Counted from the first letter of the stretch, positions 44,408 to 52,924 are shown. The stretch is 64,000 nt of DNA from Vulcanococcus limneticus LL (GCF_002252705.1 NZ_NQLA01000008.1:1-64000); one strand, 5' to 3'. Notes: generated by a model from the sequence alone, not told the origin. Numbers and translations are program-made.

Positions 44408-47400
44408 GCGGGCTTGCTGATCACCAATGGCGTCGTCGCTTCAGCAGCTCCCTGGAGAGCCTGCTGGAGGGCTTCTACAGGCCAGCCCTGATGGATGCGG
44501 TGCGCTACTGGCGCATCACGGGCTACTTCACCAGCCGCTCCCTGCTCCAGGTGCTGGACGGCGTCGAGCAGCTGGTGGCCTCCTCACCCGACGGGCGTGG
44601 CCATGGCCAGATGCGGCTGATCACCGGTGTGTTCCTCAACGAGGCCGACATCCGCGCCCTGGCTACCGGCAGCAGCCCCGAGCAGGTGCTCAGCCAGAGC
44701 CTCACGGCCAACTTCCCCTTCCGGCAGGTCCAGCCCGGCGACAACAGCGACGCTGCCAAGGGCGCTGAGCTGCTGGCCTGGCTGGTGCAGCACGGGCACC
44801 TGGAGATCCGGGTGGCGCTGCCCCTCCATCAGGGCCAGTTGGCCAACGACGGCTCGATCTTTCACGCCAAGGAAGGCGTGGTGGAAGATCGCCACGGCGA
44901 TCGCCTGGGCTTCAGCGGCAGCGTCAACGAAACGCCCAACGGCTGGACCAGCAACTTCGAGACCATCCAGACCTTCTGCTCCTGGAAGCCGGGCGGCGCC
45001 GAGACCATCGACGATCTGGAGGCCGGTTTCCTGCGCCTCTGGCAGAACCACGACGAAGGCGCCCGCACCTTCACCCTGCCGGAGGCGGTGCGCCAGCAAC
45101 TGGCGATCTTCCAGCCGGTGGAAGGCGTGCCCCGCCGGCTCAAGCCCTACCTGAAGGATCTGCCATCCCCTGAGCCACAGCCTGAGCCCCCAGGTGAGGT
45201 GATCCCTGATCTCGACGAACGGCGCCGCATCATCTGGAGCTACGTCCTCCATGCCGCCGCCAGTGGTCTCCCCGGTAGTGAGAGGGTGGGTGAGGCCACC
45301 AGTGCGGTGAGCCCGTGGCCCCACCAGCAACGTGCCTTCCAGCGGCTCTGGCAGCACTGGCCGCCCCGCCTGCTGATCGCCGATGAGGTGGGTCTGGGCA
45401 AAACGGTGCAGGCCGGCCTGTTGCTGCGGCAGTCCTGGCTGAGTGGCAGAGCCAGCCGAATCCTGGTGATGGCACCGGCCTCGGTGCTCAAGCAGTGGCA
45501 GCGGGAACTGCGCGAGAAGTTCGCCCTCGACTGGCCCGTCTACACCGGCAAGGCGCTGGAGTGGCAGTCCACCTGCCTGCGGCCCAAGGGTGAATCCCGG
45601 CCCGTGGGCCGCGACGCCTGGACTGCTGAACCGTTCGTGCTGGTCTCCAGCCACTTGATGCGCCGCCGCGATCGCCAGCGCGAGCTGCTGGAGGCCGAGC
45701 CCTACGACCTGGTGGTGCTCGACGAGGCCCACCACGCCCGCACCCGCCGCGAAACCAGTGCCAGCGGTGGTGATCGACTGCGCCCCAACACCCTGATGCA
45801 GCTGATGCAGCAGCTGCGCTCCCGCACCCAGGGCCTGCTGCTGCTGACTGCCACGCCGATGCAGGTGAGCGAGCTGGAGGTGTGGGATCTGCTGTGCCTG
45901 CTCGGCATGCCCAGCGAATGGACCGAGGAGGCCTTCGAGCGGTTCTTCGAGTGGGTGGAGAAGGAGAACCCGGATGAAGCCACCCTCTCCTATCTGGCGG
46001 GCCTCTGGCGCAGCAGCGTGGCGGCGTTCGACGAGCCCCCGGCCACGGCCTGGCCTGAGCAGCTGCGGCGCTCACCGATGAAGAAGAAGAAGGTGCTCAA
46101 GGCCCTCAAAGACACCGATCCCCTCTCCCGCCGCAACCTCGGCATTCCCGAGCGCCAGGCCGCCCTTGCCCTGGCCAAGCGCTGGACCCCGGTGCAGGGC
46201 CTCATCTCTCGCCACAGCCGCACGCTGCTGCGGGCCTACAAGCAGCAGGGGGCGATGGATCTGGCAATCGGCACCCGCCATGTCGACGATCGCTTCCTGC
46301 CGATCAGCACCGACGAGCGGGCCCTCTACGACGCTGTGGAGGACTTCATCTCCACCCAGTACGCCCGGGCCTCCGGTCAGAAGAAGTCGGCTGTGGGCTT
46401 CGTGATGACCATCTACCGCCGCCGCCTGGCCAGCAGCGTGGCGGCCCTGGTGGCCACGCTGGAGAAGCGGATGGCCGGCCAGCTCCAGCAGCTGGAGGAA
46501 GACGCCGCAGCAGCGGAAGACGACGACATCAGCGGGGAGCAGACCTTCGACCTGGAGGGGCTGGAAAGCGCCTTCGAGGAGGTGTCCGTGCAGGACGAGC
46601 TGGATGCCATCGCCGCCCTGCTGGAGCAGGCCCGGCCGCTGGTCGGACACGACAGCAAGGGCACGGAGTTCCTGGCCGCCATCGAGCAGCTCCAAAACCA
46701 GGGCTACCGACAGGTGATCGTCTTCTCCCAGTACACCGACACAGTTGATGCCCTCAAGCAGCTGTTGATCGAGGCGGGCCGCACCAGCCTGATGTGCTTC
46801 ACGGGGCGGGGCGGAGAGCTGTTGCAGCGCGGCGGCACTTGGACAAACCTCAGCCGCGAGGACGTGAAGCGCGACTTCAAGGCGGGCAAGGCCGAGATCC
46901 TGCTCTGCACCGATGCGGCGGCCGAGGGCCTGAACTTCCAGTTCTGCGGTGCCCTGATCAACTACGACATGCCCTGGAACCCGATGAGGGTGGAGCAGCG
47001 CATCGGCCGTATCGACCGCATCGGCCAGACCCATGACCAGATGCAGATCATCAACCTCCACCTCGACGGCACGGTGGAGGCGGACGTCTACAAGGCTCTC
47101 AAAGGCCGCATCGCCATGTTCGAGCAGGTGGTGGGCAAGCTGCAGCCGATCCTGGCCAAGGCCTCCAGCTCGATCTCCCAGGCCACCCTCGTCAGCCGCG
47201 AGCAGCGCGAGAAGGCACGCTTCCAGGCGGTGGATGCCGTCATGAGTGAGCCCGAGATCAAGGGTCTCGATCTCGACGATGGCCTGCAGGACCTGGAGGC
47301 CATCCGCGATGTGGTGGCACAGCCGCCACCGCTCACCTTGGCCGACCTGGAGGCGATCCTCGATCGCCCCGAACTCCTCCCACCCGGCTGCAGCGCCACC

Positions 47401-47619
47401 CGGATCGGAAAGTGCGACTTCAAGTGGACCCAGCCCGGCCTCGAACAGGAGCTGCGCATCACCTGTGACCCGCAGTACTACGAAGATAATAGCGACAGCT
47501 GTGAGCTTTGGGTGCCGGGAAGTCCGCTATTCCCCCTTGATCTAGTGCCAAGCCTGCAAGCTCTTAGCGGCACTGAAGCCACATCTGATTTCAAGAAAGC
47601 ACTTACCGGGATGTACTGA
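44404..47619 (+). CDS. PLD-nuclease/SNF2-family helicase fusion
   Basis: A 1,071-residue protein. The N-terminal phospholipase-D-like domain (about 1-220) has one HKD-type motif, FHAKEGVVED, followed by LGFSGSVNETPNGW. A single motif implies dimerisation to form the nuclease site. Then an SF2/SNF2 helicase: Walker A ADEVGLGKTVQAG (about 328), motif II VVLDEAHHAR, motif III LLTATPMQ, and C-terminal motifs TDAAAEGLNFQ and EQRIGRIDRIGQ. Such fusions are common in restriction-like and DISARM-type systems, where they translocate on and cleave foreign DNA. It is the last gene of the operon; no clear terminator follows within about 100 bp. Confidence 0.92.
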   Translation: MSGLADHQWRRRFSSSLESLLEGFYRPALMDAVRYWRITGYFTSRSLLQVLDGVEQLVASSPDGRGHGQMRLITGVFLNEADIRALATGSSPEQVLSQSLTANFPFRQVQPGDNSDAAKGAELLAWLVQHGHLEIRVALPLHQGQLANDGSIFHAKEGVVEDRHGDRLGFSGSVNETPNGWTSNFETIQTFCSWKPGGAETIDDLEAGFLRLWQNHDEGARTFTLPEAVRQQLAIFQPVEGVPRRLKPYLKDLPSPEPQPEPPGEVIPDLDERRRIIWSYVLHAAASGLPGSERVGEATSAVSPWPHQQRAFQRLWQHWPPRLLIADEVGLGKTVQAGLLLRQSWLSGRASRILVMAPASVLKQWQRELREKFALDWPVYTGKALEWQSTCLRPKGESRPVGRDAWTAEPFVLVSSHLMRRRDRQRELLEAEPYDLVVLDEAHHARTRRETSASGGDRLRPNTLMQLMQQLRSRTQGLLLLTATPMQVSELEVWDLLCLLGMPSEWTEEAFERFFEWVEKENPDEATLSYLAGLWRSSVAAFDEPPATAWPEQLRRSPMKKKKVLKALKDTDPLSRRNLGIPERQAALALAKRWTPVQGLISRHSRTLLRAYKQQGAMDLAIGTRHVDDRFLPISTDERALYDAVEDFISTQYARASGQKKSAVGFVMTIYRRRLASSVAALVATLEKRMAGQLQQLEEDAAAAEDDDISGEQTFDLEGLESAFEEVSVQDELDAIAALLEQARPLVGHDSKGTEFLAAIEQLQNQGYRQVIVFSQYTDTVDALKQLLIEAGRTSLMCFTGRGGELLQRGGTWTNLSREDVKRDFKAGKAEILLCTDAAAEGLNFQFCGALINYDMPWNPMRVEQRIGRIDRIGQTHDQMQIINLHLDGTVEADVYKALKGRIAMFEQVVGKLQPILAKASSSISQATLVSREQREKARFQAVDAVMSEPEIKGLDLDDGLQDLEAIRDVVAQPPPLTLADLEAILDRPELLPPGCSATRIGKCDFKWTQPGLEQELRITCDPQYYEDNSDSCELWVPGSPLFPLDLVPSLQALSGTEATSDFKKALTGMY

Positions 47620-47792
47620 CGAAGGCCCTGACCCCTCATGCAGAGGGAGCCCGAAAGGCACCTAAGAGATCAGGTCACCTTGGCTTGCGAAGGGCAGAGA
47701 AGCGGACTGCATCAAACACAGCAGCAACCCTATAGACACAGAGACTTTCGCTATCTCTAACCCGAGGAAGAGCATCTGACTAGCAAGCACTT

Positions 47793-47808
47793 TCTCTTCG
47801 CGAAGAGA
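47793..47808. promoter_or_regulatory. 16-bp perfect palindrome upstream of primase gene
   Basis: TCTCTTCGCGAAGAGA is a perfect 16-bp palindrome 66 bp before the primase-polymerase start. Position and symmetry suit an operator for an element-encoded repressor, though no repressor is assigned. Confidence 0.45.
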
Positions 47809-47842
47809 CGCATACGTTGTGATTGTCCCACCCCTCTCAGGA

Positions 47843-47862
47843 CTCCGCGCAATCTCGCGGAG
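47843..47862 (+). promoter_or_regulatory. hairpin covering the ribosome-binding site of the primase gene
   Basis: CTCCGCG-CAATCT-CGCGGAG forms a 7-bp perfect stem whose 3' arm contains GGAG, the likely Shine-Dalgarno for ATG 47874 (11-nt spacing). Folding would hide the site and limit replication-protein synthesis. Confidence 0.45.
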
Positions 47863-47873
47863 AATGTATAAAG

Positions 47874-50774
47874 ATGGCCGATCGTGAGAAGAACCAACCA
47901 GAAGAAAGCACCACTCCGCCCTCGGGGGGCAAGCAGCTGCCGCCTCCTGGTTCACCCCTGGAGTGGCTCCGGGCCGGGGTTTTTCCCGAGGACTGGACCC
48001 TGATTCCGGTGGCGGGCAAGGCCACCTACATCAAGGAATGGGGTGACCACAAGCGGCGGCGGATCGACTCGGAGGGCCTGTTCTTCGAGGACAGCCGGTA
48101 CAACGGCTTTGGGGTCGTGACCGGGGAGCTCTCGGGGGGACTGATCGCCCTGGACGTGGACGGCAACCAGGCGGATGCCCGGTATCGGACGGAGGCCGGC
48201 GGGGGCTATGAGGCCTACGGCGAGGAGCAGACCATGAGCTGGACGTCCGGGAAACCCGGGCGCCGGCAGCTGCTGTACCGGGTGCCGGAGCACATGGTGC
48301 CCCTGATGGCCGACATCAACACCGTGATCCTGCGGGAGGACGGGGAGTGGGCCCTGGGCCAGGGGGACACCAACCGGACCAAGAAGGAGCAGGCCGGCGA
48401 GGAGTACGAGGAGCTGGTGCTGCGGTTCAACCGCTGCCAGTCGGTGCTGCCGCAGAGCATCCACCCGGACACTGGGCAGCGGTATCGGTTCCTCAACTAC
48501 AACGGCGGCCAGCCGGCGGAGGCGCCGGAGTGGGTGCTCGAGGTGATCAGGCCCCACCTGAAGGCGAAGGCCTGGCTGTCCGAGGAGGAGATGGGGCAGC
48601 TGGAGGCGGAGGCGGGCAAGACCCTGCTGCCGAGCCGGCAGATCCGCGGCTGGTTCTTCTCCGAGGAGGTGCAGAGCAAGCTGCTGCCGCGGCTCGATGA
48701 GCTGATCTTCAAGCACCCCACCTTCGACCAGTACGGGTGGGACATCAGGCCCGGGAAGAACCCGCAGATGATGAGTGGCTGCCCCTGGCACGGGGGCAAG
48801 TCGGGCACCAGCTTCCAGTATTCGGAGCTCTCGGGGTGCTGGGACTGCAAGGCCTGCGGGGTCGGTGGCGATGTCTTGGACTTCGTCCACAAGATCAAGA
48901 CCGGGGACAAGTTCGCAGGGAAGCCCAAGGGGCCGGCTCTGGAGAACTACGTCGCGGAGATCGCCAAGGAGCTGGGGTATCGGTATCCCGATGACGCCCA
49001 GGCGGTGGTGCGGACTGAGGTTACGGCCCGGCCCCAGCTGCTGATGACTTCGGAGGGCTTCCTCAAGACACTAAGCAAGATCATCAAGGAGCACCCCAAC
49101 CCGGCTCACGCCAAAGACTTGATGGCGGATCTCGCCATGAGGACTGGGCGGCGGATGTCGGCGATTGACTGCATCAGGGCGGAGCAGGAGTACAGCGCCT
49201 ATGTGCTGGCCCAGAAGACCAATGACAAGCCCTGGTGGCAGATCGAGAAGATGACCTTCACGATCCCGGGCCTGATGATGCGGCCGACGCAGATCATCCT
49301 GCATGCGGCCCCGGGGAAGGGGAAGACCTCTGCTGCCATGGGGTTTGCACGGATGGTGGGGCGCGGGGAGCCCATGACGATCCGGGGCATTCAGGTGCCG
49401 ATCCAGGCCGGGAAGGTCTTGTGGATCCAGAACGATCAGAACCCCGCGAAGCTGGTCAGGGACTGCGAGGACAACGGGATCGATCCTGAGAAGGACTCGG
49501 ATTGGTTCATCGTGAGGCGCAGCTTCCAGATGAACTACGTCGCGGACCTGACGGAGTGGATCAATGAGGTCAAGCCGGCCCTGGTGGTGATCGACTCGAT
49601 CGGCTCCTGCTCTACAGACATGCAGGAGCAGGAGAAGGACAAGGCGTTCGCGTCGCCGCTGTACTACTACAGCCGGATGAATGGTGAGAGTCTCGACCTC
49701 GGGGGGTTCAATCCCTGCACCATCATGTGGATCCACCACGACAACGCGCAGGGGGAGGTGCGGGGCACCCGCTACCTGACTGCGGCGGTGGACGAGCAGT
49801 GGCACCTCCGGGACCTGACGGACCAGGAAAAGGAGCAGGTCCGGGCCAAGGGGAAGGTGGCCAGCAACTGCCGCTTCATCCAGGTCAAGAAGAGCCGGAT
49901 GGGCCGGGAGGGCGACCTGCTGATGGTGGAGCGGGACATCCAGGGCACCTACAGCGTCTGGGACCACACGCCGACCGAGAGGCGCACCGATGAGGGGCAG
50001 GGGGACCCTGAGCCGTCGACGATGGCGCTGCGGATCGTCAGGGACCGTGCTCGGGGGGAAGGGCCCCCGGAGGAGCGCCGGATCGCTGCGCCGGAGGTCT
50101 GGGAGCAGCTGGTGGAGGAGCTGCACGGCCTCGGGGTGAGTGACGCTCCCTCGCGGCGGACGGTGGAGCGCTGGCTGCGCCGCTGGGTCGAAGACGGGGT
50201 TCTCGTCCTCGGGGGGATCGTCACGACGGGCAAGTCTCGGACCAAGACCTATACGACACCCACCCCCCCTCGTGTGGGGCGGTCGTTGGAGTGTCGCTTG
50301 TCGCTCGTTACCTCAAACCCCAGTGGTGGTGGGGATTTAACGAGCGACACGGAGGACGCCAACGAGCGACATGTCGCACGTAAAACGGAGGAGCCAACGA
50401 GCGACATGTCGCTCGTCCCCGAGGACGGTGTCGCTCGTACAAACCCAGTCGTAGAAAGCGATCTGACCCAACGCGCGACAAGCGGCACCTTTTCAGATGC
50501 ACCGATTGGCTCATCGCACACAGACACCACTGAGACCCATGGCGAGAAAGGGAAATCGGCTGGCGCACCGGCAGGCGGCGCTGTGGAAGGCCTACAAGGC
50601 GTTGGCGGAGGTGAGGCCCGGCCTCTCCCCCGAGAGCGTGATGAGGATGCTCCAGGAGATCGAGCAGACGGAGCAGGAGAGGCCCTCAGAGGCGAGGCGG
50701 CGACAGCACTCGATTTCAAGTCACTTCTGTCCCATCAGTCCTGGTGGGACAGCTATGAGACCGCCTTTGGGTAA
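47874..50774 (+). CDS. primase-polymerase / RecA-like ATPase replication protein
   Basis: About 966 residues from ATG 47874. The N-terminal prim-pol domain has VVTGELSGGLIALDVDG (the DxD metal site). A zinc finger of CHC2 type follows (CPWHGG and CWDCKACGVGGDVLDF, about 300-345). A RecA/AAA_25-like ATPase has Walker A HAAPGKGKTSAA (about 475) and Walker B LVVIDSIGS. A winged-helix region (RRTVERWLRRWVEDGVL) precedes a disordered C-terminal tail encoded by the iteron-like repeats. This combination is typical of replication proteins of satellites, plasmids and integrative islands. It is plausible that it primes or initiates replication of the excised island from the repeat cluster. Confidence 0.85.
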   Translation: MADREKNQPEESTTPPSGGKQLPPPGSPLEWLRAGVFPEDWTLIPVAGKATYIKEWGDHKRRRIDSEGLFFEDSRYNGFGVVTGELSGGLIALDVDGNQADARYRTEAGGGYEAYGEEQTMSWTSGKPGRRQLLYRVPEHMVPLMADINTVILREDGEWALGQGDTNRTKKEQAGEEYEELVLRFNRCQSVLPQSIHPDTGQRYRFLNYNGGQPAEAPEWVLEVIRPHLKAKAWLSEEEMGQLEAEAGKTLLPSRQIRGWFFSEEVQSKLLPRLDELIFKHPTFDQYGWDIRPGKNPQMMSGCPWHGGKSGTSFQYSELSGCWDCKACGVGGDVLDFVHKIKTGDKFAGKPKGPALENYVAEIAKELGYRYPDDAQAVVRTEVTARPQLLMTSEGFLKTLSKIIKEHPNPAHAKDLMADLAMRTGRRMSAIDCIRAEQEYSAYVLAQKTNDKPWWQIEKMTFTIPGLMMRPTQIILHAAPGKGKTSAAMGFARMVGRGEPMTIRGIQVPIQAGKVLWIQNDQNPAKLVRDCEDNGIDPEKDSDWFIVRRSFQMNYVADLTEWINEVKPALVVIDSIGSCSTDMQEQEKDKAFASPLYYYSRMNGESLDLGGFNPCTIMWIHHDNAQGEVRGTRYLTAAVDEQWHLRDLTDQEKEQVRAKGKVASNCRFIQVKKSRMGREGDLLMVERDIQGTYSVWDHTPTERRTDEGQGDPEPSTMALRIVRDRARGEGPPEERRIAAPEVWEQLVEELHGLGVSDAPSRRTVERWLRRWVEDGVLVLGGIVTTGKSRTKTYTTPTPPRVGRSLECRLSLVTSNPSGGGDLTSDTEDANERHVARKTEEPTSDMSLVPEDGVARTNPVVESDLTQRATSGTFSDAPIGSSHTDTTETHGEKGKSAGAPAGGAVEGLQGVGGGEARPLPRERDEDAPGDRADGAGEALRGEAATALDFKSLLSHQSWWDSYETAFG
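50292..50480. repeat. iteron-like cluster of ACGAGCGACA, possible replication origin
   Basis: The decamer ACGAGCGACA or its complement TGTCGCTCGT occurs at 50299-50308, 50340-50349, 50362-50371, 50397-50406, 50407-50416 and 50429-50438. One-mismatch copies lie at 50292-50301, 50372-50381 and 50471-50480. Copies at 50397-50416 form a perfect 20-bp palindrome ACGAGCGACATGTCGCTCGT; those at 50362-50381 a near-perfect one. The cluster lies in the 3' end of the primase gene. Confidence 0.7.
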
Positions 50775-50984
50775 GCACAGTCATCACACAACTGCGCCAT
50801 AGCAGTTGAAGCCAGGGGCTAGCGGAAGCCAGCCAGCCCCTTCCTCCTCTGCAAGATGACAAGAAGAATCCCAGACTCAGATATTAGCCAGCAAACCCCA
50901 AGAGGGAAACGCCACATACATACAGCCTGCACCCGCTAAGCGACTACAAAGACAGAAGCAAGTGGGCTTACAATAGAGACCCGA

Positions 50985-51010
50985 GTCATTCTGACTGCGC
51001 TCAGGATGAC
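50985..51010. terminator. inverted repeat between primase and excisionase-like genes
   Basis: GTCATTCTGA-CTGCGC-TCAGGATGAC has 10-bp arms with one G-T wobble, 30 bp past the stop of the minus-strand gene at 51041. No T-run follows on either strand, so termination is uncertain; it could also be a protein site. Confidence 0.4.
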
Positions 51011-51040
51011 CAGCTCCGTATCACCCTTAAATCGCCGAAG

Positions 51041-51334
51041 TCAGACTATACCGAGGTCACGGAGCACTATTTCTCGGTGATAACGATAGACAAAGCCTGT
51101 GCCGCGTGGAATCTTTTTGTAGGATGCCCTGGACAGGCGATCTGCATTGACGTAGTTCTGCAGCGTCCGTGGAGTCACACCAACAAGCTTGCCCATGTCA
51201 GCTGGGGTGAGCCAGATTCGGCTCGAGGCAGAACGATCCTTGTCGACCTGATCTAGTCGGCTACGGAGATGACGGATCTCCAAGAGAATCTCCATCTGGA
51301 GACGCATGGGATCCAGGGAGTTGGTTGCTTCCAT
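51041..51334 (-). CDS. small HTH DNA-binding protein, excisionase-like
   Basis: A 97-residue protein from ATG 51334. It has an N-terminal helical segment with MEILLEIRHLRSRLDQVDKD and a MerR/AlpA-like helix-turn-helix WLTPADMGKLVGVTPRTLQNYVN followed by a short wing (KIPRGTGFVYRYH). Size, fold and position 56 bp downstream of the integrase suggest a recombination directionality factor or repressor. The open frame upstream belongs to an antisense reading of the integrase and is not coding. Family assignment is by pattern only. Confidence 0.7.
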   Translation of the reverse strand: MEATNSLDPMRLQMEILLEIRHLRSRLDQVDKDRSASSRIWLTPADMGKLVGVTPRTLQNYVNADRLSRASYKKIPRGTGFVYRYHREIVLRDLGIV

Positions 51335-51390
51335 GAACCAACGTAGCGCTATTGCGAAAAACGGAGAATCAACTCCGACTGGCTCCCTGC

Positions 51391-52536
51391 TCAGGCGCTC
51401 GCTACCGCCATGGCGGCCCGCAGATCGGAGGCCTGGATGTGGGAGTGGTAGGTCTGCTCGTGGACCGCGGCGCTGTGGCCCAGGGCCCGGGCACACAGCG
51501 TCAAGGGCAGGCCGGCCTCGATGCTGCGCACGGCCCACCGGTGCCGCAGGTCGTAGAGGTCGAACTCGGGGGCCAGGGCGGCGAAGACGGCCCGCTGGGC
51601 TTTGGTGCGGCGGCTGTGGCGCCAGGCATCCACGAAGCGCTTGGCCTGGGCGGAGTCGTAGTCCTCGGGGGAGAGCCAGCGGGCGCCGCCGGGCAGGGCC
51701 GGTTTCCCCCCGAGGGCGTAGCGATCGACCCAGGCCCGGGGCAGGGCGAAACAGGTCCGCACCGCTGGCGCCCGGTTGCGGCGCTTCACCGTGAGGCACT
51801 GGGCGGTTCCATCGGCATGCAGCTGCAGGGAGGGGACCTCCGCGGGGCGGCAGCCGAAGGTGGCCAGGGCGGCGTAGCACCAGCCCCAGGGGGTTGGGCG
51901 CAGGGCATCCAGCAGGGCCTCGATCTCGGGGTCGGTGGGCAAGGCCCGGCGGGCCGGCTCGTAGTGACCCTGCAGGCGCGAGATGTCGTCCAGGTTGCCT
52001 GGCAGCGCCAGCAACTTCGCCAGGCGCTTGTAGACCTTGCAGCTCTCGAGCCTGGTGCGGGTGCCGGGCTGCGTTGCAGCCGTGATGGTGGCCACCAGCT
52101 GGCGCAGCGTGCAGGGGGCGCCCTCGGGGAGGCGGCGGAGCTCCAGGGCGATGCGGTCCCAGGTGCGCTCCGCCGCGGAGGTGCGGGGCCGGGCCTCCCA
52201 GTAGGACACCTCGAAGCGGCGGATGGCGGCCCCACAGGAGAGGGGGGCGCCTTCGGCGGACCCTCGCCCCGAGGACGGTGGCGCCGCAGGCGCCCAGGGC
52301 AGGGCCGGGGGGTAGGTGCCGGCCGCGATGGCGGCGTTCAGCTGCAGGCAGCGGAGCTGGGCTTCGGCGAGGACGGAGGGGGTGGCGCGGAGGCCCAGGG
52401 CGACCCGGCTGCGCCGGCGGGAGCCGTCCGGTTGGGGGAAGGTGCCCCGGGCGTAGAGGGCCTGGTTCAGCTGCTCCACACTGAGGCGGAGGCCCAGGCC
52501 CCGCAGGGTGGCGTTGAGGGGGGCCAGGTCGAGCAT
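51391..52536 (-). CDS. tyrosine recombinase / integrase
   Basis: A 381-residue phage-type integrase that would recombine the 62-bp tRNA-Ser repeats. The catalytic domain shows arginine I in AALATFGCRPAEVPSL, box II DLYDLRHRWAVR (the first histidine of the HxxR motif replaced by tyrosine, a common variant), LGHSAAVHEQ and the nucleophile tyrosine in QTYHSH. The N-terminal half is a divergent arm/core-binding region. It is transcribed away from the tRNA, 150 bp from the right attachment site, the standard arrangement for tRNA-targeting islands. Confidence 0.92.
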   Translation of the reverse strand: MLDLAPLNATLRGLGLRLSVEQLNQALYARGTFPQPDGSRRRSRVALGLRATPSVLAEAQLRCLQLNAAIAAGTYPPALPWAPAAPPSSGRGSAEGAPLSCGAAIRRFEVSYWEARPRTSAAERTWDRIALELRRLPEGAPCTLRQLVATITAATQPGTRTRLESCKVYKRLAKLLALPGNLDDISRLQGHYEPARRALPTDPEIEALLDALRPTPWGWCYAALATFGCRPAEVPSLQLHADGTAQCLTVKRRNRAPAVRTCFALPRAWVDRYALGGKPALPGGARWLSPEDYDSAQAKRFVDAWRHSRRTKAQRAVFAALAPEFDLYDLRHRWAVRSIEAGLPLTLCARALGHSAAVHEQTYHSHIQASDLRAAMAVASA

Positions 52537-52686
52537 GGGGTGGGCCAGGGCCTTGACCGAACCTTGACCACTTTGTCACGCGCAACGGCGCGAAATGGTG
52601 CGAAGGGGCAAGGCTTGACCGCCCTCGGGGGGAGGGGGCCTGGGCCTGCAGTTGTAGTCAGGGCCTGCGGTTACAGGGTTTTAGAG

Positions 52687-52748
52687 AACGGAGGGGGTGG
52701 GATTCGAACCCACGGTGCCTTTCGGCACGCCGGTTTTCAAGACCGGAG
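52687..52748 (-). repeat. right attachment site within tRNA-Ser(TGA)
   Basis: Perfect 62-bp copy of 31633-31694, here part of the intact tRNA gene. Flanking bases differ on both sides (G at 52686 versus A at 31632; C at 52749 versus T at 31695), which fixes the repeat limits. Confidence 0.93.
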
Positions 52749-52773
52749 CCATCAACCACTCGACCACCCCTCC
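52689..52773 (-). tRNA. tRNA-Ser(TGA), integration target
   Basis: An 85-nt type II tRNA. The acceptor stem GGAGGGG pairs with CCCCTCC, the anticodon stem-loop is CCGGT-CTTGAAA-ACCGG (anticodon TGA), a long variable arm (GCGTGCCGAAAGGCAC) follows, and the T-arm has GGTTCGAATCC. Integration at the 3' half leaves the gene intact because the island supplies an identical 3' end. Confidence 0.95.
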
Positions 52774-52924
52774 AGGCCCATGGGCCAGAGCCCATCATCC
52801 CATGGACAGCTCGGACCCCTTGCACTCCAGATGGCGCCAAGGCTGGTTGATAGGGCCGGCAGGTGCGGCAAGGGTGCCCGATCCGGCCTAGTCTCCAGCC
52901 GCCAGACGCAGGATTGGAGCAGTG

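Larger units (their letters stand above)
31633..52748. mobile_element. tRNA-Ser-integrated genomic island (about 21 kb)
   Basis: Perfect 62-bp direct repeats (31633-31694 and 52687-52748) equal to the 3' part of tRNA-Ser(TGA) mark both ends. The intact tRNA is at the right end with a tyrosine recombinase and an excisionase-like gene beside it, the classical layout. Inside are a primase-polymerase with an iteron-like cluster, a 13-kb defence-like operon, small membrane proteins and a truncated phage portal gene. Base composition varies sharply, with AT-richer tracts at about 33.1-34.1 and 39.9-40.6 kb. It resembles tycheposon or satellite-type elements of picocyanobacteria; current mobility is unproven. 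Confidence 0.9.

Noticed and set aside
34473-47619. Calling the cargo operon DISARM or BREX
   Set aside because: No drmA/drmB (DUF1998-type) genes and no pglZ or brxL are present; only the shared domain types occur, so a formal assignment would be wrong.
50292-50480. CRISPR array
   Set aside because: Units are only about 10 bp, irregularly spaced, on both strands and within a coding frame; no cas genes are in the window. Iteron-like is the better reading.
31633-52748. Intact prophage
   Set aside because: Only a truncated portal gene remains of structural functions; there is no terminase, capsid, tail or lysis gene.
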